Source of the DNA: an uncultured Rhodocyclaceae bacterium
GTDB lineage: Bacteria > Pseudomonadota > Gammaproteobacteria > Burkholderiales > Rhodocyclaceae
Reading direction: 5' to 3'
Assembly (NCBI GenBank): GCA_907163075.1
Contig: CAJQTY010000001.1
Location: forward strand, 1,116,001 to 1,180,000
DNA: 64,000 nucleotides
The notes below the pieces were generated by a model. That model made no database searches. It was not told the origin of the DNA and worked only from the letters and a program-made list of their open reading frames with translations. Positions 9,134-18,643 of the stretch are shown in pieces; the stretch's first letter is position 1; each line of letters starts with the position of its first letter. Both the position numbers and the translations under genes were made by a program.

Positions 9134-12100
9134 CTTCAGTAACCGGCATGGTCAGGAAAACGTCCGGGGTGCTGCCGATGGCGCTGTCGCGTCCCAGGTC
9201 CGCCGCCTGGGCGACGCCACGCCCGCCGCTGAAGACCAGCAGCTCGGCACGGCCCTGCGCGCCAGCGGACGTGTCGCCCGCCGTGGCGCTCCCCGTCTCG
9301 CTCTCCGCTGCGGCGTCATTGGCCAGCGCCGCGGCCTGCGCGACACTGTGCGCGGCCTGCACTGCCGCGCTGTCGCCGGCAAGCTCGCTGCCGCCGGAAG
9401 GCATATTCAGACCCCCGGCATCGATGGTATCCGGAGCCGACACCTGGATCTCCGGCAGCGCGGGCGCTCCTGGCGGCGGCGCTGCCGGGATCAGCGGTGC
9501 GGCCGGCGCCGCCCGCAGCGGGCCGGGGGCGATGGCCGGCAATGCCCTTCCCGGCCTGATCAGCCGCGGCACTGGCGCGATCGCCACGGCCGACAGGTTC
9601 TTTGTCGGCGCCACGACTGCGACGGTCCCGCTCGATGACGTCAGGGCAAAGTCCGAGGTGACCGTACCGCGCGGCGCGCTGATGGTGGTATTGCCGACGC
9701 TACGCGCACCTTGCAGACTGATCTCGGCACCGCCGCCGGGCGCGCTCACGTTCAGCGTGGCGACGCCCAGGCTGCCCGGATTCCATAGGTCGGGCGCTGG
9801 CGCCAATAGCGGAACCGGCGCGCCGATCGGGTGACTGACGGTGATGTTGCCGGTGTCCGCGCTGATGCTCACCGGGCCAATCGTCTCCAGCTGGCCGAGA
9901 GCGACGTTGCGGCCGGCGCTCAGCGTGGTCGGCTGCAAGGCAGCCTCGCTCCCGCTGCCAAGCGCATCGGAGACATGCACCGGCTGTTCGACGAGCAGGT
10001 CGTTACCCGCCGCAAGCGACAAGCCGCGAATCGTTTCAACGGCGCCCGGCGTAAGCGCGTTCTTCAAGGTCATGTTGCCGCCGGAACCCTCCAGCCAGAT
10101 CTGCGCACCGGCCGCGGCCGGCAGACGAACGTCGCGGACAGCGTCCACGCGGAGCGCCACGCCAAGCGCACCGCCGCTCAGTATGAAGTCACGCCCGGCG
10201 GTCGCGCGCAGCAGATTGGTGTCAATACCCGGCAGAATGACGTCGCGGCCCGCCACCAGTTCGGTCAGGCCGCCGATCCAGCCACCGGTCCGGACGTCCA
10301 GCGCGGCATCGATGAACAGGCGCTGCGGACCAAAGACCGCGAGATTCACCGAACCGGTCGAAGAACGCGCCTCGACGTCGGGTGAATTGTGAGTATCGAA
10401 GGAATCAATGCCCTGCGCCGCCGCGAGTTGCACCAGACGCGGTACCTTTCCACCGGCGACCCGGCTTTGCTCGACCCGGCCGCCGAGGATATGTCCGGCG
10501 GTGGACGTGATGCTCAGCGTGCCGACCGTGCGCACCGACGGCGCGCTGATGTCGCCCTGCGCCAGCAGGGTGAGATCGCCCAGGCGGGCGTCGGTATCGC
10601 TGAGGATCATGCCTACGGACGGCGGGGTGACGGTGCTCGGAACGTCGATGCTGGCAGCGCTCATGATGATGCCACCCGCCCCGGCGGTGATGCTGATGTC
10701 CTCGTTGTTCGAGTAGATGCGCTCGTTCACCCGCACCGCGTGACCGCCATACAGATTGACCGGGCCGGTGGAATCGGGGATCGGCGCCTCGATATAAAGC
10801 GTGCCCGCCGTCGATGCGACGTTGAGCGTGCCGCTGGTAATGTAGGGCGTGTCGGCGTTGGGCTTGGCCGCGGCGGGATCGCCAACGTACAGGTCGCTTC
10901 CGGCGCTGACCGTCAGGCGGCCGCTGCCCGAACGCAGCTGCTTGCCGGCGGCCACGCGCACCGTGCCGCCGCTGCCCTGTACGACCAGCGGGGCGCTGCG
11001 GCTGACCACGTCCTGGGCGACATTGACATCGTGTCCGGCAGTCAGCGTGATCGCGCCGGTATCGGCGGTGGCGTCGCGGTCCTGGCCGATCTGGGCGTTG
11101 ACGTTGATGTCGCGCCCGGCGCTGATGCCCAGGCTGGCCAGGGTGCGCACATTCTCGATCCGCTGGTTGATATTGACGTCGGTGGCGGCGCTGATGGTGG
11201 TGCTTCCGGTGCTGTCGTAGATTGGCTCGGCGACCGTCACGGCGCCGGCGGTGGAGCGGATATCCACGGCGCCGGTGGTGACGTAGCTGGCGCTGATCAG
11301 GTTGCCGCCGGCGCTGACGCTGATCGGCGCGGCGCCGCTGCGCAGTTGCTTGTTCGCCGCCTGGGCGACGGTGCCGCCGGCCGCGCTGACGCGGATCGCG
11401 CCTTCGCTGGTGGTGATGTCGTCCAGAACATTCACGTTGCGTCCGGCAGCGAGAGTCGCCGTACCGCCAGGCACGCCGCCACGGCCATCCACCTGCGCGC
11501 GCACGTTGATGTCGCGTCCCGCGCTGACGTTCAAAGGCGCGCCGCTGCGCATGTTGAGGATTTCGCTGTCGAGATTGGCGTCCAGCGCGGCACTGATCGT
11601 CGCGGCGCCGATCGTGTCGTCGAGGCCCTGGGCGATGGTCACCGAACCCGTACTGGAAGCGAGGCTGACCGGGCCGGTGGTGGACAGGATGCCGCTGGTG
11701 AAATCGGCGCCCGAGGATAAATCGATGGCGCCGCCATCGGCGAACAGTCCCTTGCCCGCCGCGGTGACAATGCTGCCGGCGATGGCGCGGGCGCGAATGG
11801 CGCCAAGGCTGGTAACGACGAAATCGTTCACCAGCACGCTGCCGCCCGCCGTAAACATAATCGAACCGCCGGCGCGGCCGCCACGGCCGTCGATCTGGGC
11901 GTTCACCCGCAGGTTGCGGCCGGCGGCGACGCTGAAACTGCTGCCGTTGCGCAGATTGACCACCGGCTGGTTGATGTTCACGTCCTGCGCCGCACTGACG
12001 CTGACCGATCCGATGCCGTCATCAAGCGGCGTATCGAGGCTGACACTGCCGGCGGTCGAGGTAAAACTCAGCGCGCCGGAGGTAACCATCGGCCCGGTGG

Positions 12101-13688
12101 ACAGATCGCCCCCCGTGCGCACGCTGATCGGCGCGCTGCCGGCGAAGAGGCCTTTGCCGGGGGCCATGGTGACGCGGCCGCCGGCGAGCAGGTTGATCAG
12201 GCCGTTGTCGGTGACGATGAAGTCGTTGATGTTGATGTCGTGGCCGGCGCTGAAGGTGAGGCCGCCGCCGCGGCGCCGTCCGCGTCCGTCAATGCTGGCG
12301 TTGACGTTGATGTCGATATCGGCGGCCAGCGTGGTGCTGGTGCCGGTGCGCAGGACGCGGCTGATCAGGCTGGCTTCGGCCAGGCCGATGGTGAGGTAGG
12401 CGGGGTCGAGCAGCAGGTTGCCGGCGGCTCCGTGGGGGGCGCCGGCATCGACGCTGCCCTGGAAGTCGAGGGCGCCTTTGCCGGAAACTTCGACGCGCCC
12501 GCCGTCGCCGCCCTGCGCGCCGCCGCGGGCGCTGATCTGGCCGGCGTAGGCGGTGTGGCCGTCGGCCCAGACAATGACTTCGCCGCCGCTGCCGGTGCTG
12601 GTGGCGTCGGCGTTCAGTTGGGCGCCGGCGTCCACGGTGGTCGTCTGCGCGCGGTAGGTGTCGCCCTGGCCCTGGTAGGCGCCGCCGATGTGGAGGGTGC
12701 CGCCGCCGCTGTGGCCGCTGGCGTCGAGGCGGGCGCTGCCGGCGAGGTGGAGGCGGTCGCCGAGAATTTCGATCGTGCCGCCGCGTTGTCCGGCGTGGGG
12801 GCCCTGGGCGCTGGCGCTGCCGCTGAGGTCGAGGCGGCCGCCGGGGGCGAGCAGGACGATGCGTCCGGCCTGGTGGGCGACGCTGTCGGCCTGGAGGGTG
12901 CCGCTGAGGTTGATGATCTGGTCGAGGACGGTCTTGGCGGCGGGGGCGGTGATGAGGATGATGTGGCCGCCGTCGGCAGTGCTTTTGCCGGTGTGGGTGA
13001 TGAGGCGGTCGTGCTGTTCGTCGCTGAGGGCGAGTTTGATCAGGCCGTCGCCGTAGAGGTCGAGGGTGTAGGTGTCGCCGGCGCCGAGCAGGATTTTGCC
13101 GAGCCGGGCCTGGATCAGGCCGTCGTTGCGGACGTGCGGGGCGACGAGGGCGATCAGGCCGCCGTCGGCGGCGCTGAGGGTGCCCTGGTTGATGATTTCG
13201 GCGCCGGGCTGGCCGGGCTGGTTGAAGTTGAGTCGCCCGGCCATGAAGTCGGGGGTGCTGAGGTTGGCGGTGCTGGCGATGAGGCTGCCGACGTTGATTT
13301 GGGCGCCCTGGCCGAAGAGGATGCCGTGCGGGTTGACGAGGACGATCTGGCCGTTGGCGTTGAGCCGTCCGAGGATGGCGGAGATTTGTTCGCCGGTGAC
13401 GCGGTTGAGGGTGGCGGAGGTCGTGCTCGGTTGTTTGAACTGGACCGTTTCGCGGGCGCCGATGCTGAAGCTGCGCCAGTCGATGACGGCCCGGTCGCTG
13501 CGTTGTTCGATGCGGGTGGTCGCTCCCGTTTGGGCAATCGCGGCGACGCCCGCGCGGAGGACGCCGCCTTGCGGGGCCGCCTGCGCCGGCAGCGAGAATA
13601 GGCCCAGCGAACAGATGGCCACGGCGATCGGGGTCAGGCGTGGCCGCGCGGTCCGTTGCCGCTCATCCTTGCGTTGCGTCGTGCTCAT
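9105..13688 (-). CDS. TpsA-type exoprotein 1 (filamentous haemagglutinin-like)
   Basis: A 1527-residue two-partner-secretion exoprotein. After a signal peptide ending at AQA (about residue 37) comes the TPS secretion domain, recognisable by AVIDWRSFSIGARETVQF, the NPHGILFG motif (canonical NPNGI/NPNLA class) and the following haemagglutination-activity strands. The rest is a long beta-helix of repeats with GRDINVNAQ-, STAGTLYIEAP- and SAGGNL-type turns. The C-terminus has low-complexity Pro/Ala then LVFSGGRG and an Arg-rich end, shared with the second TpsA. The frame is open to 13736, but the ATG at 13688 has GGGAGA upstream. Residues of about 24-531 match the paralogue. It should be exported by the neighbouring TpsB and stay on or leave the surface. 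Confidence 0.92.
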   Translation of the reverse strand: MSTTQRKDERQRTARPRLTPIAVAICSLGLFSLPAQAAPQGGVLRAGVAAIAQTGATTRIEQRSDRAVIDWRSFSIGARETVQFKQPSTTSATLNRVTGEQISAILGRLNANGQIVLVNPHGILFGQGAQINVGSLIASTANLSTPDFMAGRLNFNQPGQPGAEIINQGTLSAADGGLIALVAPHVRNDGLIQARLGKILLGAGDTYTLDLYGDGLIKLALSDEQHDRLITHTGKSTADGGHIILITAPAAKTVLDQIINLSGTLQADSVAHQAGRIVLLAPGGRLDLSGSASAQGPHAGQRGGTIEILGDRLHLAGSARLDASGHSGGGTLHIGGAYQGQGDTYRAQTTTVDAGAQLNADATSTGSGGEVIVWADGHTAYAGQISARGGAQGGDGGRVEVSGKGALDFQGSVDAGAPHGAAGNLLLDPAYLTIGLAEASLISRVLRTGTSTTLAADIDINVNASIDGRGRRRGGGLTFSAGHDININDFIVTDNGLINLLAGGRVTMAPGKGLFAGSAPISVRTGGDLSTGPMVTSGALSFTSTAGSVSLDTPLDDGIGSVSVSAAQDVNINQPVVNLRNGSSFSVAAGRNLRVNAQIDGRGGRAGGSIMFTAGGSVLVNDFVVTSLGAIRARAIAGSIVTAAGKGLFADGGAIDLSSGADFTSGILSTTGPVSLASSTGSVTIAQGLDDTIGAATISAALDANLDSEILNMRSGAPLNVSAGRDINVRAQVDGRGGVPGGTATLAAGRNVNVLDDITTSEGAIRVSAAGGTVAQAANKQLRSGAAPISVSAGGNLISASYVTTGAVDIRSTAGAVTVAEPIYDSTGSTTISAATDVNINQRIENVRTLASLGISAGRDINVNAQIGQDRDATADTGAITLTAGHDVNVAQDVVSRSAPLVVQGSGGTVRVAAGKQLRSGSGRLTVSAGSDLYVGDPAAAKPNADTPYITSGTLNVASTAGTLYIEAPIPDSTGPVNLYGGHAVRVNERIYSNNEDISITAGAGGIIMSAASIDVPSTVTPPSVGMILSDTDARLGDLTLLAQGDISAPSVRTVGTLSITSTAGHILGGRVEQSRVAGGKVPRLVQLAAAQGIDSFDTHNSPDVEARSSTGSVNLAVFGPQRLFIDAALDVRTGGWIGGLTELVAGRDVILPGIDTNLLRATAGRDFILSGGALGVALRVDAVRDVRLPAAAGAQIWLEGSGGNMTLKNALTPGAVETIRGLSLAAGNDLLVEQPVHVSDALGSGSEAALQPTTLSAGRNVALGQLETIGPVSISADTGNITVSHPIGAPVPLLAPAPDLWNPGSLGVATLNVSAPGGGAEISLQGARSVGNTTISAPRGTVTSDFALTSSSGTVAVVAPTKNLSAVAIAPVPRLIRPGRALPAIAPGPLRAAPAAPLIPAAPPPGAPALPEIQVSAPDTIDAGGLNMPSGGSELAGDSAAVQAAHSVAQAAALANDAAAESETGSATAGDTSAGAQGRAELLVFSGGRGVAQAADLGRDSAIGSTPDVFLTMPVTEDERRRRPNR
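12117..13640. repeat. Long direct repeat, copy 1 (within tpsA 1)
   Basis: About 1524 bp that reads the same as 16981-18504 with a constant offset of 4864 bp; I found no difference in the stretches compared by eye. It encodes the signal peptide core, the TPS domain and the first beta-helix repeats. Outside the two borders the genes differ at many positions. Confidence 0.9.
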
Positions 13689-13779
13689 ACTGGTTCTCCC
13701 TGTGTGTAGATCACCGTCCCCGCGCGGCGCTGCCACCGGTGTGGTGTTGCACGCTGTCTGGAACTTATGCCAAAAGCTT

Positions 13780-13854
13780 GTAGGGCGGAAAAGCGCAGCG
13801 CCTTCCGCCGTCCGAGTGCCATTCGGCGGATTACGCTGCGCTCATCCGCCCTAC
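13780..13854. repeat. REP-like palindrome
   Basis: An imperfect inverted repeat bounded by GTAGGGCGG and CCGCCCTAC, with inner arms GAAAAGCGCAGCGCCTTCCGCC and GGCGGATTACGCTGCGCTC, in the 226-bp gap between the two tpsA genes. The same outer design with T instead of G occurs at 21163-21255. Such elements usually lie in gaps between genes and can form stable hairpins in the transcript. Confidence 0.75.
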
Positions 13855-13914
13855 GCAGGCCAAAGCCGACCCGCGCCGCTTTCAAATAGGCATCATCAAC
13901 ATCGCATCACTGCA

Positions 13915-16900
13915 CTAGCGGCTACGCCTGCGGTCTCGCCTGGCGTCCGGGTCATCCTCGGCGAACACGTCGAAGGCACTGCCGAAGGCGCCGCCGCGGC
14001 CGAGGTCGGCGCTCAGCGCTTCGCCGCGCCCGCCGCTGAAGACGAGCACGGCGTCCGCATCGGTGCTGGCGTTGAACGTGGTGCCGGCGGCGCTTCCGCT
14101 CAGGCTGTCGCTGGCCGAGGTGTCGCCGGCCAGTATTGCGGCCTGCGCGACGCTGTGCGCCGCCTCGCTGGCGACGCTGCCGATTTCGCCTCCATCCGCT
14201 GCCGGCAGCATGGCACCCAGGCCGTCGACCGTGCCAGGCGCACCGGCGGACCCGAGTGCCGTCACGTTGGGGATGATCGGCGCCAGCGCGACGATTCCGT
14301 TCGCGGATTGAGGCGCGGCCGGCAATGGACCGGGTGGAACGGGCGCGCCTGGAATCCCCAACCTCGTCAGGAGCTGGTCCTGGACGGCGATCGGGATGTT
14401 CTCGACGATGGCGCCGGGGAAGAAACCTGAACCGTTGATCTGGCGGCTCGAATTCATGCCCGAACCGAATGTCGCAGCGAAGCTGCCCAGCGTCCGGGCC
14501 CCGGCCATGTCGATCGCTCCGTTCGGGGCGCTCAGGAACAGCGACAAGACCCCTGGTGCGGGAATGCCATTATTGGGAACGGACAATGGCACGTATTCCT
14601 CCCGATAAACGCTCGGACCGAAGCTATATTCACCGCAATTGTTGACGCAGAGCGGAGGATCCTGGTACGCCGGGCCGATCGGCGCATTCAGCTTGATGTT
14701 TCCAGTACTGGCCGTAATGCGGACGTCGCCGAGTGTTTCAACTTTGCGCAATTCGATCGAGCCGCCGGCAGCGAACGTCGCGCTGTGAAATGGCCCCAGG
14801 CCGTGGCCGCCGGTGATGTGGACGTTCGAAAAACCCGGATCGGTCGCCACGATGTCCCGGCCCGCGCTTGCCGACAGATCGCCTTGCCGCAACCAGATCA
14901 GATTCGAGAACCTGATGTCCCGTCCCGCCGACATGGTGAGGGAATCGACGACGGTGTAGGGCAGGTAGAGGTCGCGTCCCGCAGTGAGAGATACGGCGTC
15001 GCCGCCAAGCTCGGAGATCAGGTTGATGTCTTGTCCCGATGAAAGCGCCACGTCGGCCCCGTACAAGGAACCGACAGCTATGGAAGAGGATGGTGCCGTC
15101 AATCGCACGCGAGCCGCTCCCGTCGCGCCGAGATTGATGGCTCCACCTGACGAGGTGACATCGACGGCATCAAGCGCGTAAGCCTGGTCAAATCCCGTAA
15201 TTCCTCCGGGGGCCGAGAGAAGGATTCTCCGCGGCGACACGTCATGCCCGCCGCCTGCCGAGACATGCGTCGCTTCGGCACTCCCGCCGACGATGCGGCC
15301 GGCCGTGCTGGTGACGCTCAGCGTGCCGGCGGTACGCAGCGAGCTTGCGTAGATGTCGCCCTCCGCACGCAGCGTGAGGTTGCCCAGTCGGGCATTGGTA
15401 TCGCTGCTGAAGATCGTCGCCGCGTCATCCGGTGCCGGCGCGCCGGTAGGCAGCACGATGGTGTCAGTGTTCATCACGATGCCGCCGGCACCGGCGGTGA
15501 TGCTGATGTCCCGGTCGTTGGAGTAAATGCGCTCGTTCACCCGCACCGCGTAACTGCCGACAAGATTGAGCGGGCCGGTGGAATCGGGGATCGGCGCCTC
15601 GATGTACAGGGTGCCCGCCGTCGATGAGACGTTGAGCGTACCGCTGGTAATGTAGGGTGTGTCGGCGTTGGGCTTGGCCGCGGCGGGATCGCCAACGTAC
15701 AGGTCGCTGCCGGCGCTGACCGTCAGACTGCCGCTGCCCGAACGCAACTGCGCGCCGGTCGCCACGCGCACGGTGCCGCTGTGCGCGGCGACGTTGAGCG
15801 CGGCATCCTCGGTGATCACGCTCCTGGCCACATCGACATGGCGTCCGGCGCTGAGGCTGATAGTGCCGCTGGCAGCGGCGGGGTTGGCGTCGCGTCCGTC
15901 GATCTGGGCGCTGACCACGATATCCCGTTCGGCAGCGATCGTCAGTGGCGCATCGGCGCGGGAATTGACGATCGCTTGCGCGACGACGACATCGCGCGCG
16001 GCGTTGAGGCTCACCGCACCGGTCGCGCCGTCAATCGGCGTATCGACATTGACGCTGCCGGCGGTAGAGCGCAACGCCAGCGTTCCGGTGGTTCCATAGA
16101 CGCCGCTCGACAGGTCGCCGCCGGTACTTACGGCAATCGTACCGCTGCCGGCGTAGAGGCCCTCGCCGACCGGGCGGCCGTTGGTATCCAGCGTCACGCT
16201 ACCGGCGACCACGGTCGGGGCGTGAACGGTGCCGCTCCGCGCGGTCACATTAAGCGCGGCGTTCTCGGTTATCACGCTTTTGGCGAGTTCGACGTTGCGT
16301 CCGGCAGTGAGGTTGATACTGCCGCTGGCGGCCGGGTCGGCGTCACGGCCGTCGATCTGGGCGTTGACCACGATATCGCGCCCGGCGGCGATCGTCAGCG
16401 GGGCATCGGCGCGGGCATTGACGATCGATTGCGCGACGACGACGTCGTTCGCGGCGTCGAGGCTGAGCGGGCCGCTGGCGCCGTCGATCGGCGCCGAGAC
16501 GGTGATCGAGCCGGCGCGCGAGACGACGCTGAGCGGTCCGCTGCTGATCAGGCGGCCGGTGGTGATGTCACTCGCAGCGCCGAGCGTGATCGGGGCGCTG
16601 CCGGCGTAGAGACCGGCGTCCGTGGCGACGCTGGCGTTGCCGAGTGCGGCGTCGACGCGGATCGGGCCATTGTTGGTGACGATGAAGCTGTTGATCATTG
16701 CGTTATTGCCGGCCGTCAGCGTCGCGGCGCCACCCGCAACACCGCCGCGGCCGTCGACCTGGGCGTTGACGATGAGGTCGTCGCCGGCGCTCAGGGTCAA
16801 CGGGGCGCCGCTGCGCAGGTTGAGGATCGGCTGGTTCACGGTCAGGGAATGCGCGGCGTTGATGGCGACGGCACGGGTGTCGGCGTCGATCAGGCCGTTG

Positions 16901-18546
16901 ACGTCGATCGAGCCTTCGGTCGAAGTGACCGAGAGCGCGGCGGAGGTAAGCAGCAGCCCGGTGGTGATGTTGCCGGCGGCGCGCACGCTGATCGGCGCGC
17001 TGCCGGCGAAGAGGCCTTTGCCGGGGGCCATGGTGACGCGGCCGCCGGCGAGCAGGTTGATCAGGCCGTTGTCGGTGACGATGAAGTCGTTGATGTTGAT
17101 GTCGTGGCCGGCGCTGAAGGTGAGGCCGCCGCCGCGGCGCCGTCCGCGTCCGTCAATGCTGGCGTTGACGTTGATGTCGATATCGGCGGCCAGCGTGGTG
17201 CTGGTGCCGGTGCGCAGGACGCGGCTGATCAGGCTGGCTTCGGCCAGGCCGATGGTGAGGTAGGCGGGGTCGAGCAGCAGGTTGCCGGCGGCTCCGTGGG
17301 GGGCGCCGGCATCGACGCTGCCCTGGAAGTCGAGGGCGCCTTTGCCGGAAACTTCGACGCGCCCGCCGTCGCCGCCCTGCGCGCCGCCGCGGGCGCTGAT
17401 CTGGCCGGCGTAGGCGGTGTGGCCGTCGGCCCAGACAATGACTTCGCCGCCGCTGCCGGTGCTGGTGGCGTCGGCGTTCAGTTGGGCGCCGGCGTCCACG
17501 GTGGTCGTCTGCGCGCGGTAGGTGTCGCCCTGGCCCTGGTAGGCGCCGCCGATGTGGAGGGTGCCGCCGCCGCTGTGGCCGCTGGCGTCGAGGCGGGCGC
17601 TGCCGGCGAGGTGGAGGCGGTCGCCGAGAATTTCGATCGTGCCGCCGCGTTGTCCGGCGTGGGGGCCCTGGGCGCTGGCGCTGCCGCTGAGGTCGAGGCG
17701 GCCGCCGGGGGCGAGCAGGACGATGCGTCCGGCCTGGTGGGCGACGCTGTCGGCCTGGAGGGTGCCGCTGAGGTTGATGATCTGGTCGAGGACGGTCTTG
17801 GCGGCGGGGGCGGTGATGAGGATGATGTGGCCGCCGTCGGCAGTGCTTTTGCCGGTGTGGGTGATGAGGCGGTCGTGCTGTTCGTCGCTGAGGGCGAGTT
17901 TGATCAGGCCGTCGCCGTAGAGGTCGAGGGTGTAGGTGTCGCCGGCGCCGAGCAGGATTTTGCCGAGCCGGGCCTGGATCAGGCCGTCGTTGCGGACGTG
18001 CGGGGCGACGAGGGCGATCAGGCCGCCGTCGGCGGCGCTGAGGGTGCCCTGGTTGATGATTTCGGCGCCGGGCTGGCCGGGCTGGTTGAAGTTGAGTCGC
18101 CCGGCCATGAAGTCGGGGGTGCTGAGGTTGGCGGTGCTGGCGATGAGGCTGCCGACGTTGATTTGGGCGCCCTGGCCGAAGAGGATGCCGTGCGGGTTGA
18201 CGAGGACGATCTGGCCGTTGGCGTTGAGCCGTCCGAGGATGGCGGAGATTTGTTCGCCGGTGACGCGGTTGAGGGTGGCGGAGGTCGTGCTCGGTTGTTT
18301 GAACTGGACCGTTTCGCGGGCGCCGATGCTGAAGCTGCGCCAGTCGATGACGGCCCGGTCGCTGCGTTGTTCGATGCGGGTGGTCGCTCCCGTTTGGGCA
18401 ATCGCGGCGACGCCCGCGCGGAGGACGCCGCCTTGCGGGGCCGCCTGCGCCGGCAGCGAGAATAGGCCCAGCGAACAGATGGCCACGGCGATCGGGGTCA
18501 GGCGCCACGCGCCGGTCTGATTGAGCGAGCGATCGGTGTAAATCAT
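13915..18546 (-). CDS. TpsA-type exoprotein 2 (filamentous haemagglutinin-like)
   Basis: A 1543-residue paralogue of the exoprotein just downstream. It differs in the first 15 residues (MIYTDRSLNQTGAW), then is the same through the signal peptide, TPS domain (NPHGILFG) and first repeats, and diverges after GSAPISVR at about residue 522. The remaining beta-helix repeats contain recurrent NSRADAPLTIAA and INAQIDGRD-type units that occur at least twice inside this protein. The C-terminus ends with LVFSGGRGEALSADLG and an Arg-rich tail, as in its paralogue. A GGGGGAAGG ribosome binding site precedes the ATG. About 97 bp separate it from the tpsB stop, so the three genes are likely co-transcribed. 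Length alone cannot tell adhesin from toxin; no known CdiA toxin tail or VENN motif is visible. Confidence 0.92.
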   Translation of the reverse strand: MIYTDRSLNQTGAWRLTPIAVAICSLGLFSLPAQAAPQGGVLRAGVAAIAQTGATTRIEQRSDRAVIDWRSFSIGARETVQFKQPSTTSATLNRVTGEQISAILGRLNANGQIVLVNPHGILFGQGAQINVGSLIASTANLSTPDFMAGRLNFNQPGQPGAEIINQGTLSAADGGLIALVAPHVRNDGLIQARLGKILLGAGDTYTLDLYGDGLIKLALSDEQHDRLITHTGKSTADGGHIILITAPAAKTVLDQIINLSGTLQADSVAHQAGRIVLLAPGGRLDLSGSASAQGPHAGQRGGTIEILGDRLHLAGSARLDASGHSGGGTLHIGGAYQGQGDTYRAQTTTVDAGAQLNADATSTGSGGEVIVWADGHTAYAGQISARGGAQGGDGGRVEVSGKGALDFQGSVDAGAPHGAAGNLLLDPAYLTIGLAEASLISRVLRTGTSTTLAADIDINVNASIDGRGRRRGGGLTFSAGHDININDFIVTDNGLINLLAGGRVTMAPGKGLFAGSAPISVRAAGNITTGLLLTSAALSVTSTEGSIDVNGLIDADTRAVAINAAHSLTVNQPILNLRSGAPLTLSAGDDLIVNAQVDGRGGVAGGAATLTAGNNAMINSFIVTNNGPIRVDAALGNASVATDAGLYAGSAPITLGAASDITTGRLISSGPLSVVSRAGSITVSAPIDGASGPLSLDAANDVVVAQSIVNARADAPLTIAAGRDIVVNAQIDGRDADPAASGSINLTAGRNVELAKSVITENAALNVTARSGTVHAPTVVAGSVTLDTNGRPVGEGLYAGSGTIAVSTGGDLSSGVYGTTGTLALRSTAGSVNVDTPIDGATGAVSLNAARDVVVAQAIVNSRADAPLTIAAERDIVVSAQIDGRDANPAAASGTISLSAGRHVDVARSVITEDAALNVAAHSGTVRVATGAQLRSGSGSLTVSAGSDLYVGDPAAAKPNADTPYITSGTLNVSSTAGTLYIEAPIPDSTGPLNLVGSYAVRVNERIYSNDRDISITAGAGGIVMNTDTIVLPTGAPAPDDAATIFSSDTNARLGNLTLRAEGDIYASSLRTAGTLSVTSTAGRIVGGSAEATHVSAGGGHDVSPRRILLSAPGGITGFDQAYALDAVDVTSSGGAINLGATGAARVRLTAPSSSIAVGSLYGADVALSSGQDINLISELGGDAVSLTAGRDLYLPYTVVDSLTMSAGRDIRFSNLIWLRQGDLSASAGRDIVATDPGFSNVHITGGHGLGPFHSATFAAGGSIELRKVETLGDVRITASTGNIKLNAPIGPAYQDPPLCVNNCGEYSFGPSVYREEYVPLSVPNNGIPAPGVLSLFLSAPNGAIDMAGARTLGSFAATFGSGMNSSRQINGSGFFPGAIVENIPIAVQDQLLTRLGIPGAPVPPGPLPAAPQSANGIVALAPIIPNVTALGSAGAPGTVDGLGAMLPAADGGEIGSVASEAAHSVAQAAILAGDTSASDSLSGSAAGTTFNASTDADAVLVFSGGRGEALSADLGRGGAFGSAFDVFAEDDPDARRDRRRSR
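16981..18504. repeat. Long direct repeat, copy 2 (within tpsA 2)
   Basis: Partner of 12117-13640, same orientation. The upstream border falls at the codons for RLTP just before the hydrophobic core of the signal peptide, the downstream border after the codons for APISVR. Sharp borders and apparent lack of synonymous differences point to recent duplication or gene conversion rather than old shared ancestry alone. Confidence 0.9.
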
Positions 18547-18643
18547 GTGCCTTCCCCCTGGCTTGCGAATCGTTTTGATCTGCGTGCGCTGCCGGCCTAG
18601 GCTTGATCAGTCATTGGCGTTCCGTACAGCGCTCGACGAAAAA

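Noticed and set aside
15781-18465. 894-codon open frame on the plus strand opposite tpsA 2, and its twin at 12240-13601
   Set aside because: Both are antisense to the TPS genes and have Gly/Ala/Val/Asp-only composition produced by the GC-rich codons of the other strand. No ribosome binding site or family resemblance; the twins are the same because the DNA is repeated.
9105-18546. CdiA-type contact-dependent toxin
   Set aside because: The exoproteins have the TPS domain, but there is no VENN-like motif or variable toxin tail, and no small immunity gene follows; the end is a shared LVFSGGRG/Arg-rich tail.
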